This document shows, piece by piece, positions 37,013-45,061 of a DNA stretch of 64,000 nt. The DNA is from Tumebacillus flagellatus (GTDB lineage Bacteria; Bacillota; Bacilli; Tumebacillales; Tumebacillaceae): contig NZ_JMIR01000014.1 in assembly GCF_000714935.1 (NCBI RefSeq), positions 33,083-97,082 of the forward strand. Reading direction: 5' to 3'. Under the pieces are notes generated by a model that was given only the letters and a program-made list of their open reading frames with translations, was not told where the DNA came from and searched no databases. The translations under genes were made by a program, and so were the position numbers. Numbering within the stretch: the stretch's first letter is position 1; each line of letters begins with the position of its first letter.

Positions 37013-38279
37013 CAATCGCCACCCCAATACCAATTAACCGAAACTGAAAAAGCTCCAGCAACTCACTATTTGGATGCACCATCTTTTGAATTTGACGATA
37101 TAGTTCCTTCGCCCGTTCACCGTTTTCATCCGAGACCGCTTCTTCAAACTCTTCCTTGATTCGCTCGTACTCTTCGGTCTTGGAGTACTCGACTCCCATC
37201 TCAAACTCTTGAATTTCGGAGAGCGACCAACCTTTAAAGGCTCCCGTTCTTTCTCGCCCCAATTCTTCCAAATTGATAAGTTGATCCGCGTTAAGAGATT
37301 GCACAATCGAAGCCGAATGCGTGGAAACAATGAACTGGCAATTGGGAAACGTTTCTCGAAGGTCGCGAACGATCCGTTTTTGCCACTTGGGATGCAAGTG
37401 TAAGTCCAACTCGTCAATGAGAACAAGAGCTTCTCCAGCAAGAGGGTCAGCCAATTGAGGATTTGCCTGTGCCAATCGCCCGGCAATATCCGCTATCATA
37501 GAAAATACAACTTTATAGCCCCCGCTCAGCTGTTCCACCTGCAACTCCCGGTTCTGATCATCGAGAAGCACCATTCGAATTGGATTGCTTCTGATTCTGA
37601 CATCTCGATAATTATGATTCATCATGCGGGCAATGGCTGTACGAACAGCTGTCAAAGCTCTTGATCGATACGGACGGCCTAGATCACGTTGCATACGCAA
37701 CTCGTCCTCTTCTTCTCCCTTAAACCATTCAAAAAATCTTCGGAAATCGCTTTTCAAATCCAGACAATGAGTGAGTGCTTTCAAAGGACTCATTTCTCTA
37801 GGATTTCTGCTCCTCATAGGAACATCAATCCCAACGCGGGCGATGCTGTAGTAGAGCACCAGAGGCACTTGTTGAATCGGTTGGTCCGAAAAAAAGGTTT
37901 CCGAGAGAAAGTCTTTGACCTCTCTCTGAGTTGCGGCCGGCGAACCTGGCCAATCTTGAACCATGGACGATTCTCTTTTGGAGTTTCTCCACTGAAAGCG
38001 TCGATTCTGGATGATCGACTCGATAGCAATCGAAGCCCATCTTCTCCCGATCTGTATGTCTAATTGGGAAATGTCAACCTTATCCCCGGCATCTGCTTGA
38101 AGCGCTTTGATAATCGGAGCAGCACCGCGAACAATACCCTCCAAGACAGCAGTCTTCCCCACGCCGTTATCCCCTACTAAAACCGTAAACGGCTTCACCT
38201 GGTCGTTCTCATCTAAAAAAGAAAATTCCTGATCCGTAAAACTTCTAAAATTTTGAAGTCTGATCTTCTCAAGCTTCAT
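36996..38279 (-). CDS. AAA/SMC-like ATPase, PtuA-like (OLD family)
   Basis: 427 residues. It opens MKLEKIRLQNFRSF like other SMC/RecF-type ATPases, with Walker A VGDNGVGKTA (residues 35-44), the signature QLSGGYKVVFS and Walker B LVLIDELDLHLHPKW, followed by the H-loop FIVSTHSASIV. No TOPRIM nuclease domain follows, so the partner HNH protein must provide cutting. Septu needs exactly such an ATPase and an HNH protein. ATG at 38279 follows GGAGGT. Lower GC than neighbours suggests acquisition. Confidence 0.87.
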   Translation of the reverse strand: MKLEKIRLQNFRSFTDQEFSFLDENDQVKPFTVLVGDNGVGKTAVLEGIVRGAAPIIKALQADAGDKVDISQLDIQIGRRWASIAIESIIQNRRFQWRNSKRESSMVQDWPGSPAATQREVKDFLSETFFSDQPIQQVPLVLYYSIARVGIDVPMRSRNPREMSPLKALTHCLDLKSDFRRFFEWFKGEEEDELRMQRDLGRPYRSRALTAVRTAIARMMNHNYRDVRIRSNPIRMVLLDDQNRELQVEQLSGGYKVVFSMIADIAGRLAQANPQLADPLAGEALVLIDELDLHLHPKWQKRIVRDLRETFPNCQFIVSTHSASIVQSLNADQLINLEELGRERTGAFKGWSLSEIQEFEMGVEYSKTEEYERIKEEFEEAVSDENGERAKELYRQIQKMVHPNSELLELFQFRLIGIGVAIDDLFE

Positions 38280-38389
38280 AGGAACCTCCAGTCTATCAAT
38301 ACCCTCGAATCTTCTATTTCCCTCTACATTCAATGTATACCAAATCGTTTCCTTCCAGTCCTCAGCGGAAAAGCGAATGTTTCCCTGCC

Positions 38390-38429
38390 AAAAAAACGCC
38401 ATGTGCATCCCTAAGGATCACATGGCGTT
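38390..38429 (-). terminator. Terminator after rsmA
   Basis: AACGCCATGTG / CACATGGCGTT with a 13-base loop and seven Ts on the minus strand. Confidence 0.87.
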
Positions 38430-38434
38430 TCTCT

Positions 38435-39304
38435 TCACTCTGCCAACTCATCCGCGAGCTTCGCGTACTCGTCCAGCGAGAGCGTTTCGCCCCGACGGGT
38501 CGGGTCGATGCCGGCGCGGTCGAGGGCAGCGAGGATGGTTTCTTTGTCGCGTTTGGGTTGGAGGTTGCTTTGCAAGTTGTTCAGCAGCGTCTTGCGGCGC
38601 TGGGCGAACGAAGCTTTGACGAGGTGGAAGAACAGGTCCGTGTCTTTCACCTGCACCGCCGGTTCCTTGCGCACTTTCAGCTTGATCACCGTCGATTCCA
38701 CGTTCGGTGCGGGCATGAACGCCGACTCCGGCACGCGCGTGACCAACTGCGGCTCCGTCCAGTACTGCACGGCGATCGAGAGCGTGCCGTACTCCTTGCC
38801 GCCCGGTTTCGCCGCCATGCGTTCCGCCACTTCCCGCTGCACCATCACGACGATGTTGCGCAGCGGCAGTTTTTCTTCGAGGAGCTTCATGACGATCGGC
38901 GTCGTCACGTAGTACGGCAAGTTCGCCACCACGGAGACTTCGCTGACCCCTTCAAAGTGCTGCGCGAAGATCTCGTGCAAGTTCGCTTCCAGCACGTCGT
39001 TGTGCTCGATATGTACATTGTCATAGTCCGACAGCGTTTCGCGCAGCACGCCGAGCAACCGTCCGTCCTTCTCCACGGCGACGACCTGCTTCGCCGCTTC
39101 GCACAGCTCTTGCGTCAGCGTCCCGATGCCGGGGCCGATCTCCAAAGCGCCGGCGTTCTCATCGAGTTCCGCCGCTTCGACGATTTTGTCGAGAATGTTG
39201 CCGTCGATCAGGAAGTTTTGCCCGAGCGATTTCTTGAATTGGAATCCATGCCGGGTCACCACGTCACGGGTGACGGAGGGCGATACGAGTCGTTTCTGCG
39301 TCAT
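38435..39304 (-). CDS. rsmA: 16S rRNA (adenine1518/1519-N6)-dimethyltransferase
   Basis: KsgA; dimethylates two adenines near the 3' end of 16S rRNA in 30S maturation. 289 residues with KSLGQNFLID, the SAM loop ALEIGPGIGTLT and catalytic VVANLPYYVTTP. ATG at 39304 overlaps the rnmV stop by four bases (ATGA). Confidence 0.97.
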   Translation of the reverse strand: MTQKRLVSPSVTRDVVTRHGFQFKKSLGQNFLIDGNILDKIVEAAELDENAGALEIGPGIGTLTQELCEAAKQVVAVEKDGRLLGVLRETLSDYDNVHIEHNDVLEANLHEIFAQHFEGVSEVSVVANLPYYVTTPIVMKLLEEKLPLRNIVVMVQREVAERMAAKPGGKEYGTLSIAVQYWTEPQLVTRVPESAFMPAPNVESTVIKLKVRKEPAVQVKDTDLFFHLVKASFAQRRKTLLNNLQSNLQPKRDKETILAALDRAGIDPTRRGETLSLDEYAKLADELAE

Positions 39305-39852
39305 GGGGTGCTCTCCTCCTTGATCTCGGTGAAGCACGCTTGGAATTCCTCGCGCGAGACGCCGAGCATGTTCAGCTTCTTCCACATCGCTTTGGCGTTG
39401 CCGTAGCCGATGCCAAGCTTCTCCCCGAGAATTTCGCGCCGGCGCGACGCGTCCGGGTGCGCGGTCAAACCGTACTCGATCATCTCTTGCCAGGAAAACT
39501 CCGGTTCCGTGCCGCTCCATTCCGTGCGCACGCTCTCCAGCGCCCGCCGAATCGAGTCCGGGCTTGCGTTCTCAATGCCGAGGTCGCCGTTCGCCAATGC
39601 TTCGCGCTTCGGCAAAAACGCATGCTTGCATCCCGGCACCCGCCGCGACACCAGCCGCCGGATGCGCTCGCCCGGCCCGTCCGGGTCGGTGAACACGATC
39701 ACGCCGCGGTCTCTGGCCGCTCGCTCCACTTGTTTTAAGAAGCTTTCCGAGACGGCCGAGCCGTTGGACAACAGACAATCCGCCTGCACCGCCGCGTCGA
39801 TCGCCTGTTTGTCGTGGTACCCCTCGACGACGATCACTTCCTTGATTTTCAT
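39301..39852 (-). CDS. rnmV: Ribonuclease M5
   Basis: TOPRIM nuclease that trims 5S rRNA precursor. 183 residues, starting KIKEVIVVEGYHDKQAID, with the Asp pair in VIVFTDPDGPGERIRR. Coupled to rsmA as in Bacillus. Confidence 0.96.
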   Translation of the reverse strand: MKIKEVIVVEGYHDKQAIDAAVQADCLLSNGSAVSESFLKQVERAARDRGVIVFTDPDGPGERIRRLVSRRVPGCKHAFLPKREALANGDLGIENASPDSIRRALESVRTEWSGTEPEFSWQEMIEYGLTAHPDASRRREILGEKLGIGYGNAKAMWKKLNMLGVSREEFQACFTEIKEESTP

Positions 39853-39875
39853 ACCAATCCTTCACCTCATGTTTG

Positions 39876-39913
39876 GAAAAAAAGCGAGGACCGCTTCCGG
39901 CACTCGCTTTGCG
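39876..39913 (-). terminator. Terminator after rodA
   Basis: AAAGCGAG / CTCGCTTT with an inner GC helix and seven Ts on the minus strand. Confidence 0.82.
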
Positions 39914-39933
39914 TTCGATCTTGCGTTCTTGGA

Positions 39934-41115
39934 TTACGAAACAAAACTCAACTTGCGACGCCTGAGCCCGATGTTCAGCACGATCCCGATCAAGATGAAG
40001 TTCGTCAAAATCGACGAGCCCCCGTACGAGATAAACGGCAGCGTAACGCCGGTCATCGGCATGAGCTGCAGCGACATCCCGATGTTCTCGAAGATCTGGA
40101 GCGTGAACATCCCGCTGACCATCGCGCAGATGTACATCCCCGTGCGGTCGCCCGCTTGCAGACCGTTGGCGACGATGCGGTAGATCATCAGGAAGAACAA
40201 GAAGATCACCGCCACCGACCCGACAAACCCGAGCTCTTCCCCGATCACGGTGAAGATAAAGTCGGTCTGCTGTTCCGGCACCCACGAGCCCTGCGTCTGC
40301 GAGCCTTGGTAGAGGCCCTTGCCGAAGAGCTGTCCGGAGCCGATCGCGACTTTCGCTTGGTAGACTTGGTAGCCAAGCCCGCCCAAGTCGCGTTCCGGGT
40401 AGATAAACGTCTCAAAACGGCCGTATTGGTGCGGTTCGAGCAATCCCTTTTTGACCAGCATGTCGAGGAGTTCGAGGAACTGGTCCGGGTAGAGAAAGAC
40501 CGCTGTGATGACCGCGCCCAGAATCAGGGCGATCACCCCCGCAATCGACCAAAACGCTTTGGGTGGCAGATGCACGAACATCGCCGATCCGACGATCGAC
40601 ATCATCATCATCGTCTGCCCCAAGTCCGGCTCGATGACGATCAAGCCGATCGCAAGCAGCGAATACGCCCCGAGGAACAAGTAGTTGCGCATCGGGTCGG
40701 GGCGCCGGCCCTCCTCATCCTCTTGCTCGTTGGCGAGGTACTTCGCCATCATGAGGATGAACACGACCTTGAAAAACTCCGACGGCTGCAACGCGAATCC
40801 GCCGAGCGGAATCCAGCCGTGCGCGCCCTTGATCGGCGGGCAGAAAAACACGACGATCAACAGGACGATGGAGACCCAATAGCCGATTTCGACGTAGCGG
40901 GTCAAGTTGCGGTAATCGGTGCGAATCAAAAAGATCATGACGCAAAAGCCGACGCCGCACCAGATCATTTGCTTGATCACGTAGGATTTGCTGCCGCCAT
41001 CCGCGCTGTGTGTGGCGCTGGAGATGGCCAGGAAGCTGGCTACACAAAGGGCCAGAACCACGAGGATCAAAAAGATGTCGAGGTCCTTGAACCAACGTAC
41101 TTTGTAGCTACTCAT
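39934..41115 (-). CDS. rodA: SEDS-family peptidoglycan glycosyltransferase, RodA type
   Basis: Polytopic membrane enzyme that polymerises lipid II for cell elongation. 393 residues with about ten helices. The RodA signature is visible: YGRFETFIYPERDLGGLGYQ, LFGKGLYQGSQTQ, VPEQQTDFIFTVIGEELGF and the closing LPFISYGGSSILTN. ATG at 41115 follows TAGGAG. It is not part of the Bacillus rnmV neighbourhood. A sporulation SpoVE-like role cannot be excluded. Confidence 0.9.
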   Translation of the reverse strand: MSSYKVRWFKDLDIFLILVVLALCVASFLAISSATHSADGGSKSYVIKQMIWCGVGFCVMIFLIRTDYRNLTRYVEIGYWVSIVLLIVVFFCPPIKGAHGWIPLGGFALQPSEFFKVVFILMMAKYLANEQEDEEGRRPDPMRNYLFLGAYSLLAIGLIVIEPDLGQTMMMMSIVGSAMFVHLPPKAFWSIAGVIALILGAVITAVFLYPDQFLELLDMLVKKGLLEPHQYGRFETFIYPERDLGGLGYQVYQAKVAIGSGQLFGKGLYQGSQTQGSWVPEQQTDFIFTVIGEELGFVGSVAVIFLFFLMIYRIVANGLQAGDRTGMYICAMVSGMFTLQIFENIGMSLQLMPMTGVTLPFISYGGSSILTNFILIGIVLNIGLRRRKLSFVS

Positions 41116-41239
41116 AGGTTGTTCGACTCCTACTTGTAGTCTGTACTTCAAAAAGGCGTACCGTACCATTATAGCAAAACAGACCGGGAAAGAGGAGAAG
41201 AAATCCTATCCGCCACCTGATTGCTCTAGATTTCCCAGA

Positions 41240-42550
41240 TTAAAAGTTCGACATGCACAACGGCTTCTCTTCCACCAAAAACGCCCGGTGCAACACGTCG
41301 ATCAACGACTTCGGCACGTTGGTCGAATGGACGCTGCCGTAGCGGTAAAGGCTTTTCATCGTCGCCGAACCCATGAGCAGGGAGGAGAAGTCCTCGATGG
41401 AAAGACCTACAGTGGGCATGGGCCATGCGCCGGGGTTCCAACCGATTCCGCAACGGTCCGGATTCAACTCAAAAAACGGAACCGACAGCTTGCCGTCTTG
41501 CAACACGATATGACAATACGTGTGCTCATTCAGGAAACTGTCATGGACGATGAGATTAAACTCGCACGTCTGCCCGCCGAAGTTGTGCCCGTGCAGTTTT
41601 TTCAGCGTGTCGGCGACGTTCAGGATACGGTACATGATGCCGACGCCCTGCGAGTTGGTTTCGTGGTAGACCGGCACGAGCATGCGGTTGCTGCCGTTGA
41701 GCGGGTTTTCCAGCAGATGGTGCAGTTCTTCGTCTTGCGTTACGAAAATCACGCGGTGGAACTGGTCGCTCTGGCTCCGTAAGAACGTTAACAATTCTGA
41801 CAATGCTTCCGGCGTTTCATACACCAACTCGCGGACGACGACGCTGTTCAAGATGAAGTTGCTCTCGTCCACCTGCTGGTAGTGGTAGATCATGTAGCCT
41901 TCCAACTGCTCCCCGTTCTGCACGCCGACGCGCACCAACTGCGAACCGGGCGGGAAGAGGCGGGAGGCTTCGTCGTTCGTTTTCAACATCATGCCGTGAC
42001 GGGCGCGGGCGAAGCGGTCGTAGCAATCGCGCAGCGCTTGGCTGTGTTTTTCCGCGTTCAAAAAAACAACCCGGTCCTTGCTCTTCCCTTTCGGCAGCGC
42101 GGTCGGAGGAACTTCGTAGCGGTTCATCTTGGTGCCGATGCCAAAGCCCATTTTCTTATAAAAGTCGGGGCGGAACGGGTAGAGCAGCGCCATCGACGCC
42201 CCCTTCGTTTGGTAGTGGCGCAGGTAGAATTGGAGCAGGTCGTAGGCGATGCGTTGTTTTTTGTGCAGAGCATCTACCGCGACGAGGCCGACGCCGCCTG
42301 CGGGCAACACCGTCTCGCCAAAGAAGTTCATCTCATAATCGAACAACCCCATCCCGCCGAGCAACTCTCCGTCGCGGAAGTACCCGTACAGGTTGTACTC
42401 GTCAAACTCGCGGTGGCGCTTGCGGAGGCTCTCGGCATACCCCGGACGCTTGTCGGCGGGCACCAAGCCCATAAACGGATACGCGTGTGCCAAGATGTCG
42501 GTCAAACGGTCAAACTCGTGATCGTCCGTCAACTTGCGAATGTCTCCCAT
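41240..42550 (-). CDS. Eis-like GNAT N-acetyltransferase
   Basis: 436 residues: an N-terminal GNAT domain with GGVGLVAVDALHKKQRIAYDLL (acetyl-CoA loop), a second GNAT-like domain, and a C-terminal SCP2-like domain ending at a terminal carboxylate near MSNF. Members acetylate aminoglycosides, Lys or polyamines; substrate unknown. Monocistronic. Confidence 0.87.
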   Translation of the reverse strand: MGDIRKLTDDHEFDRLTDILAHAYPFMGLVPADKRPGYAESLRKRHREFDEYNLYGYFRDGELLGGMGLFDYEMNFFGETVLPAGGVGLVAVDALHKKQRIAYDLLQFYLRHYQTKGASMALLYPFRPDFYKKMGFGIGTKMNRYEVPPTALPKGKSKDRVVFLNAEKHSQALRDCYDRFARARHGMMLKTNDEASRLFPPGSQLVRVGVQNGEQLEGYMIYHYQQVDESNFILNSVVVRELVYETPEALSELLTFLRSQSDQFHRVIFVTQDEELHHLLENPLNGSNRMLVPVYHETNSQGVGIMYRILNVADTLKKLHGHNFGGQTCEFNLIVHDSFLNEHTYCHIVLQDGKLSVPFFELNPDRCGIGWNPGAWPMPTVGLSIEDFSSLLMGSATMKSLYRYGSVHSTNVPKSLIDVLHRAFLVEEKPLCMSNF

Positions 42551-42605
42551 CGTGTTTCTCCTCCTCAGAAGCTGTGCTTCTTGCTTGCTCTCAGTATACC
42601 AAAAA

Positions 42606-42631
42606 AATCCAGCCTCGAAAGGCTGGATTCT
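42606..42631 (-). terminator. Orphan leftward terminator upstream of the acetyltransferase
   Basis: AATCCAGCCT / AGGCTGGATT with a 4-base loop and seven Ts on the minus strand. The next gene to the right points away, so no present gene ends here. It probably marks the old end of a gene now displaced by the AT-rich insertion. Confidence 0.75.
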
Positions 42632-42745
42632 TTAAGGTGATGTTTATAGCGACCATACCCATTACTACAAATATAATACCCAACATAGTTATTTACTGGT
42701 ATTCTAGTATTGTTAAACCAATTCTATTGACAGGAGAGATCAGTA

Positions 42746-44404
42746 ATGAAATTACCCGAACCACAATCACGAACTTTCTCAAGCTTGATAAGTGATATCG
42801 AAACAGGACAAATCAAAATACCTCAATTTCAGCGTGAATTCGTATGGGATATACAGAAATCTGCTCAACTTATGGACAGTATTGTAAAAGGATATCCCAT
42901 TGGCACATTTATTTTTTGGAGAACGAAGGAAAGGTTACGGTCGGTACGAGATCTAGGAAAGATTCAACTTCCTCAACCAAACGATGGTGAATACATTGAT
43001 TTTGTTTTGGATGGTCAACAACGATTAACCAGTCTCTTTGCAAGTTTGAAAGGAGCTAAAATCACCAGAGAAAACGGAAAAGAAGATGATTACGCAGAAA
43101 TCTATCTGGACCTTGCCGCTGATGAAGACGATCATATTGTCACCATCGATATTGCCGATAAAAGCCCGGAATCTATCATCAGGTTGACTGATTTGTTATA
43201 TGGCGGCATAACATTGCTTACGAAGTATCCTGCTCAATATCTAAGTGCGATCGAAGAATACAAGAGACGAATCGAATCGTATAACTACTCAATCATTCAA
43301 ATAAGAGAAGCGCCTATTGAGATAGCGACTGAGATCTTCACCCGAATCAATGTAGGAGGTAAGCCGCTATCTGTTTTTGAAATCATGATCGCCAAAACTT
43401 TTGATGCAGAAAAAGGGTTCGATCTAGCGGAAAAGTTTAATAACCTTTTAGATGACCTGCGGCCACTTGAATACGAAACTATTTCCGATGCAACCGTTCT
43501 TCAAGCTGTGTCGATCATACTGGAGAAAGAGTGCCAGAAAAAGGTCATTCTAAAGTTAGACAAAGAAAGGTATATAGCTATTTGGGAAACAGCTGTCGAT
43601 GCCATCCATCGGACAGTTGAATACTTCCGAGGATACTATCGAATCCCTGTTTCTCAGTTACTTCCCTACAATGCCTTGCTTGTACCCTTTGCATATTTCT
43701 TTTCCAAACACCCCGACAAACCAATCGGCGAAAAACAAAAATACCTTGAAGATTTCTTTTGGCGATGTGCCATATCAGGAAGGTATTCATCTGCAGTCGA
43801 ATCGAAACTTGCTCAAGATATCAAGCGTATTGACTTGATATTAGAAGGTAAACTCCCAAAGTATGATTGGGCGGTGAATATTTCTGAAAAGTTTATCATT
43901 GACAACGGATGGTTTAGCGCGGGAAGAAGTTTTATTAAAGCAATTCTTTGTCTATATGCATACCAGATCCCCACATCGTTTATCGATAACTCCATTGTGA
44001 ACATCAGTAACTATTGGTTGAAACAAGCTAACAGCAAGAATTACCATCACTTTTTCCCGAAATCTTATTTGAAAAAGAAAAACGAAGATGATTTCTACAC
44101 CAATCATGTGCTGAATATCACCATCGTGGATGATTTTTTAAACAAACGAGAGATTAGAGCTCAGGCACCCTCGAAATACATGAATAGGTTTAAGGACTTG
44201 AATCCCAAATTGGAAGAAGCTATGCGCACACATTTGATTCCAAACCTCGAAGAATTCGGCGTTTGGCAAGATGATTATGATCGTTTTTTCGAAAAACGTG
44301 CAAAGTTGGTAAGTAACGAGTTAAGGAAAAGAATCATCCCGCAAGAAATCGATCAAGATCCTGTTATGGTATTACCTGAAGAGTACGAGGAAATTGACCA
44401 GTAA
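42746..44404 (+). CDS. DUF262 domain protein with C-terminal HNH-like motif (GmrSD-related)
   Basis: 552 residues. The N-terminal DUF262 domain has IPQFQREFVWDI and DGQQR (residues 89-93), the ParB/sulfiredoxin-type nucleotide site also found in the type IV restriction enzyme GmrSD. Near residue 434 is a HHFFPKS motif, followed by LNITIV and Asn/Asp residues, fitting the DUF1524-like HNH nuclease half. A single-chain modification-dependent or phage-sensing nuclease is inferred. The gene has about 38-40 percent GC against about 58 for the core, a sign of transfer. ATG follows CAGGAGAG. Confidence 0.85.
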   Translation: MKLPEPQSRTFSSLISDIETGQIKIPQFQREFVWDIQKSAQLMDSIVKGYPIGTFIFWRTKERLRSVRDLGKIQLPQPNDGEYIDFVLDGQQRLTSLFASLKGAKITRENGKEDDYAEIYLDLAADEDDHIVTIDIADKSPESIIRLTDLLYGGITLLTKYPAQYLSAIEEYKRRIESYNYSIIQIREAPIEIATEIFTRINVGGKPLSVFEIMIAKTFDAEKGFDLAEKFNNLLDDLRPLEYETISDATVLQAVSIILEKECQKKVILKLDKERYIAIWETAVDAIHRTVEYFRGYYRIPVSQLLPYNALLVPFAYFFSKHPDKPIGEKQKYLEDFFWRCAISGRYSSAVESKLAQDIKRIDLILEGKLPKYDWAVNISEKFIIDNGWFSAGRSFIKAILCLYAYQIPTSFIDNSIVNISNYWLKQANSKNYHHFFPKSYLKKKNEDDFYTNHVLNITIVDDFLNKREIRAQAPSKYMNRFKDLNPKLEEAMRTHLIPNLEEFGVWQDDYDRFFEKRAKLVSNELRKRIIPQEIDQDPVMVLPEEYEEIDQ

Positions 44405-44434
44405 ACTTACTCAAGCTAATACGAGGGGGTGCAA

Positions 44435-44466
44435 CAAAGGCCATCGTTGCTCAACGAGGGCCTTTG
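44435..44466 (+). terminator. Hairpin after the DUF262 gene
   Basis: CAAAGGCC / GGCCTTTG with inner TCGTTG/CAACGA pairing gives a long stable stem 30 bases past the stop. No T run follows on the plus strand, so termination efficiency is uncertain. Confidence 0.55.
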
Positions 44467-44505
44467 TGTGCCAATTTTGGGAGTTACATAAATCTACGTA
44501 ATCCT

Positions 44506-44667
44506 CTAACGACGAATGCATTTTTGAGGAGGACGACGACAGTGCTCTTTCACCATGCACCCACGGCGCCAGAAAACAATCTCGATTCCTCCAAAGTTGC
44601 GCCGTACTTCATGTCCTTGGCGCGGATGGCTTTTGACTCGAACAGACTTCGGGTAAAAACATTTCAT
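44506..44667 (-). CDS. Possible 53-residue basic, Cys-containing protein with occluded ribosome site
   Basis: ATG at 44667 is preceded by AGAGGAGG at ideal distance. The product has 53 residues, 13 Arg, several Lys and three Cys (MKCFYPKSVRVKSHPRQGHE at the start). No family recognised. In the minus-strand RNA, UCCUCCUACU can pair with AGUAGAGGAGGA (two-base bulge), which would bury the ribosome site. A promoter 310 bases upstream (44979-45007) points this way, across the structured RNA below. Confidence 0.4.
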   Translation of the reverse strand: MKCFYPKSVRVKSHPRQGHEVRRNFGGIEIVFWRRGCMVKEHCRRPPQKCIRR

Positions 44668-44734
44668 CTTACGTCCTCCTCTACTAAAAATCTGTAGTAG
44701 GAGGATGCTTCCAACAAAGCCCCGTAACGTATAC

Positions 44735-44763
44735 TTGACGTAATGAAAGGGTTAAGCTAAGAT
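44735..44763 (+). promoter_or_regulatory. Sigma A-like promoter for the structured RNA
   Basis: TTGACG (44735-44740), exactly 17 bases, TAAGAT (44758-44763). Initiation is expected near 44770. Confidence 0.6.
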
Positions 44764-44769
44764 GGAATT

Positions 44770-44931
44770 TGGAAGCTTACATATTTTCCGCCCTGACTTT
44801 TGGCGAAGTCAGTTTGGTGGGGCATCAATTTGGAGCATCTCCTCCTGTTGGTGTGACTACCCCTGCTGTTGGCGCGGTAGGGGTTATAAGGTGCAAGGGG
44901 ACTATAGTAGTCTTCTTGTGCCTTATTTTTA
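44770..44931 (+). ncRNA. Candidate structured small RNA, about 160 nt, between the DUF262 and DGQHR genes
   Basis: A promoter is followed by four hairpins and a terminator. Stems in the plus-strand RNA: 44793-44799 with 44806-44812 (CUGACUU/AAGUCAG); 44823-44828 with 44848-44853 enclosing GGAG-cau-CUCC at 44832-44842; 44859-44866 with 44877-44884 (ACCCCUGC/GUAGGGGU); and a 12-pair terminator stem 44886-44897 with 44915-44926 that encloses GACUA/UAGUC and ends in five Us. Three stems hold G-U pairs that would be mismatches in the opposite strand, which argues that the plus strand is the folded RNA. No long reading frame with a ribosome site lies in it. It contains a CUCCUCCU stretch able to pair with ribosome sites, including that of the 53-codon gene. 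No known RNA family was recognised. Confidence 0.5.
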
Positions 44932-44978
44932 TCAGACCCTCCCAAGAACAAGACTAAAGCCGCGTTCTCGTTATTGAC

Positions 44979-45007
44979 ATTATATTCTAGAACAAAGCAT
45001 TACACAA
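44979..45007 (-). promoter_or_regulatory. Sigma A-like promoter opposing the structured RNA
   Basis: Minus strand TTGTGT (45002-45007), 17 bases, perfect TATAAT (44979-44984). Its transcript would run antisense through the whole RNA and reach the 53-codon gene. Confidence 0.5.
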
Positions 45008-45061
45008 CCATTTTTCGCACTTTTTTCTGCGCGATTATCTTTTTTCTTTAAGCCGCAAGTT

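Noticed and set aside
44464..44697. 77-codon plus-strand frame after the DUF262 gene
   Set aside because: No ribosome site; the opposite strand has the frame with a strong site.
44770..44931. Idea that the structured RNA is a retron, HEARO/omega RNA or 6S RNA
   Set aside because: No reverse transcriptase, IscB or TnpB gene is adjacent, and there is no long central-bubble hairpin as in 6S RNA.
44762..44977. 71-codon plus-strand and 64-codon minus-strand frames within the structured RNA region
   Set aside because: No proper ribosome site, different frames give equally long products, and the base pairing plus promoter/terminator explain the region better as RNA.
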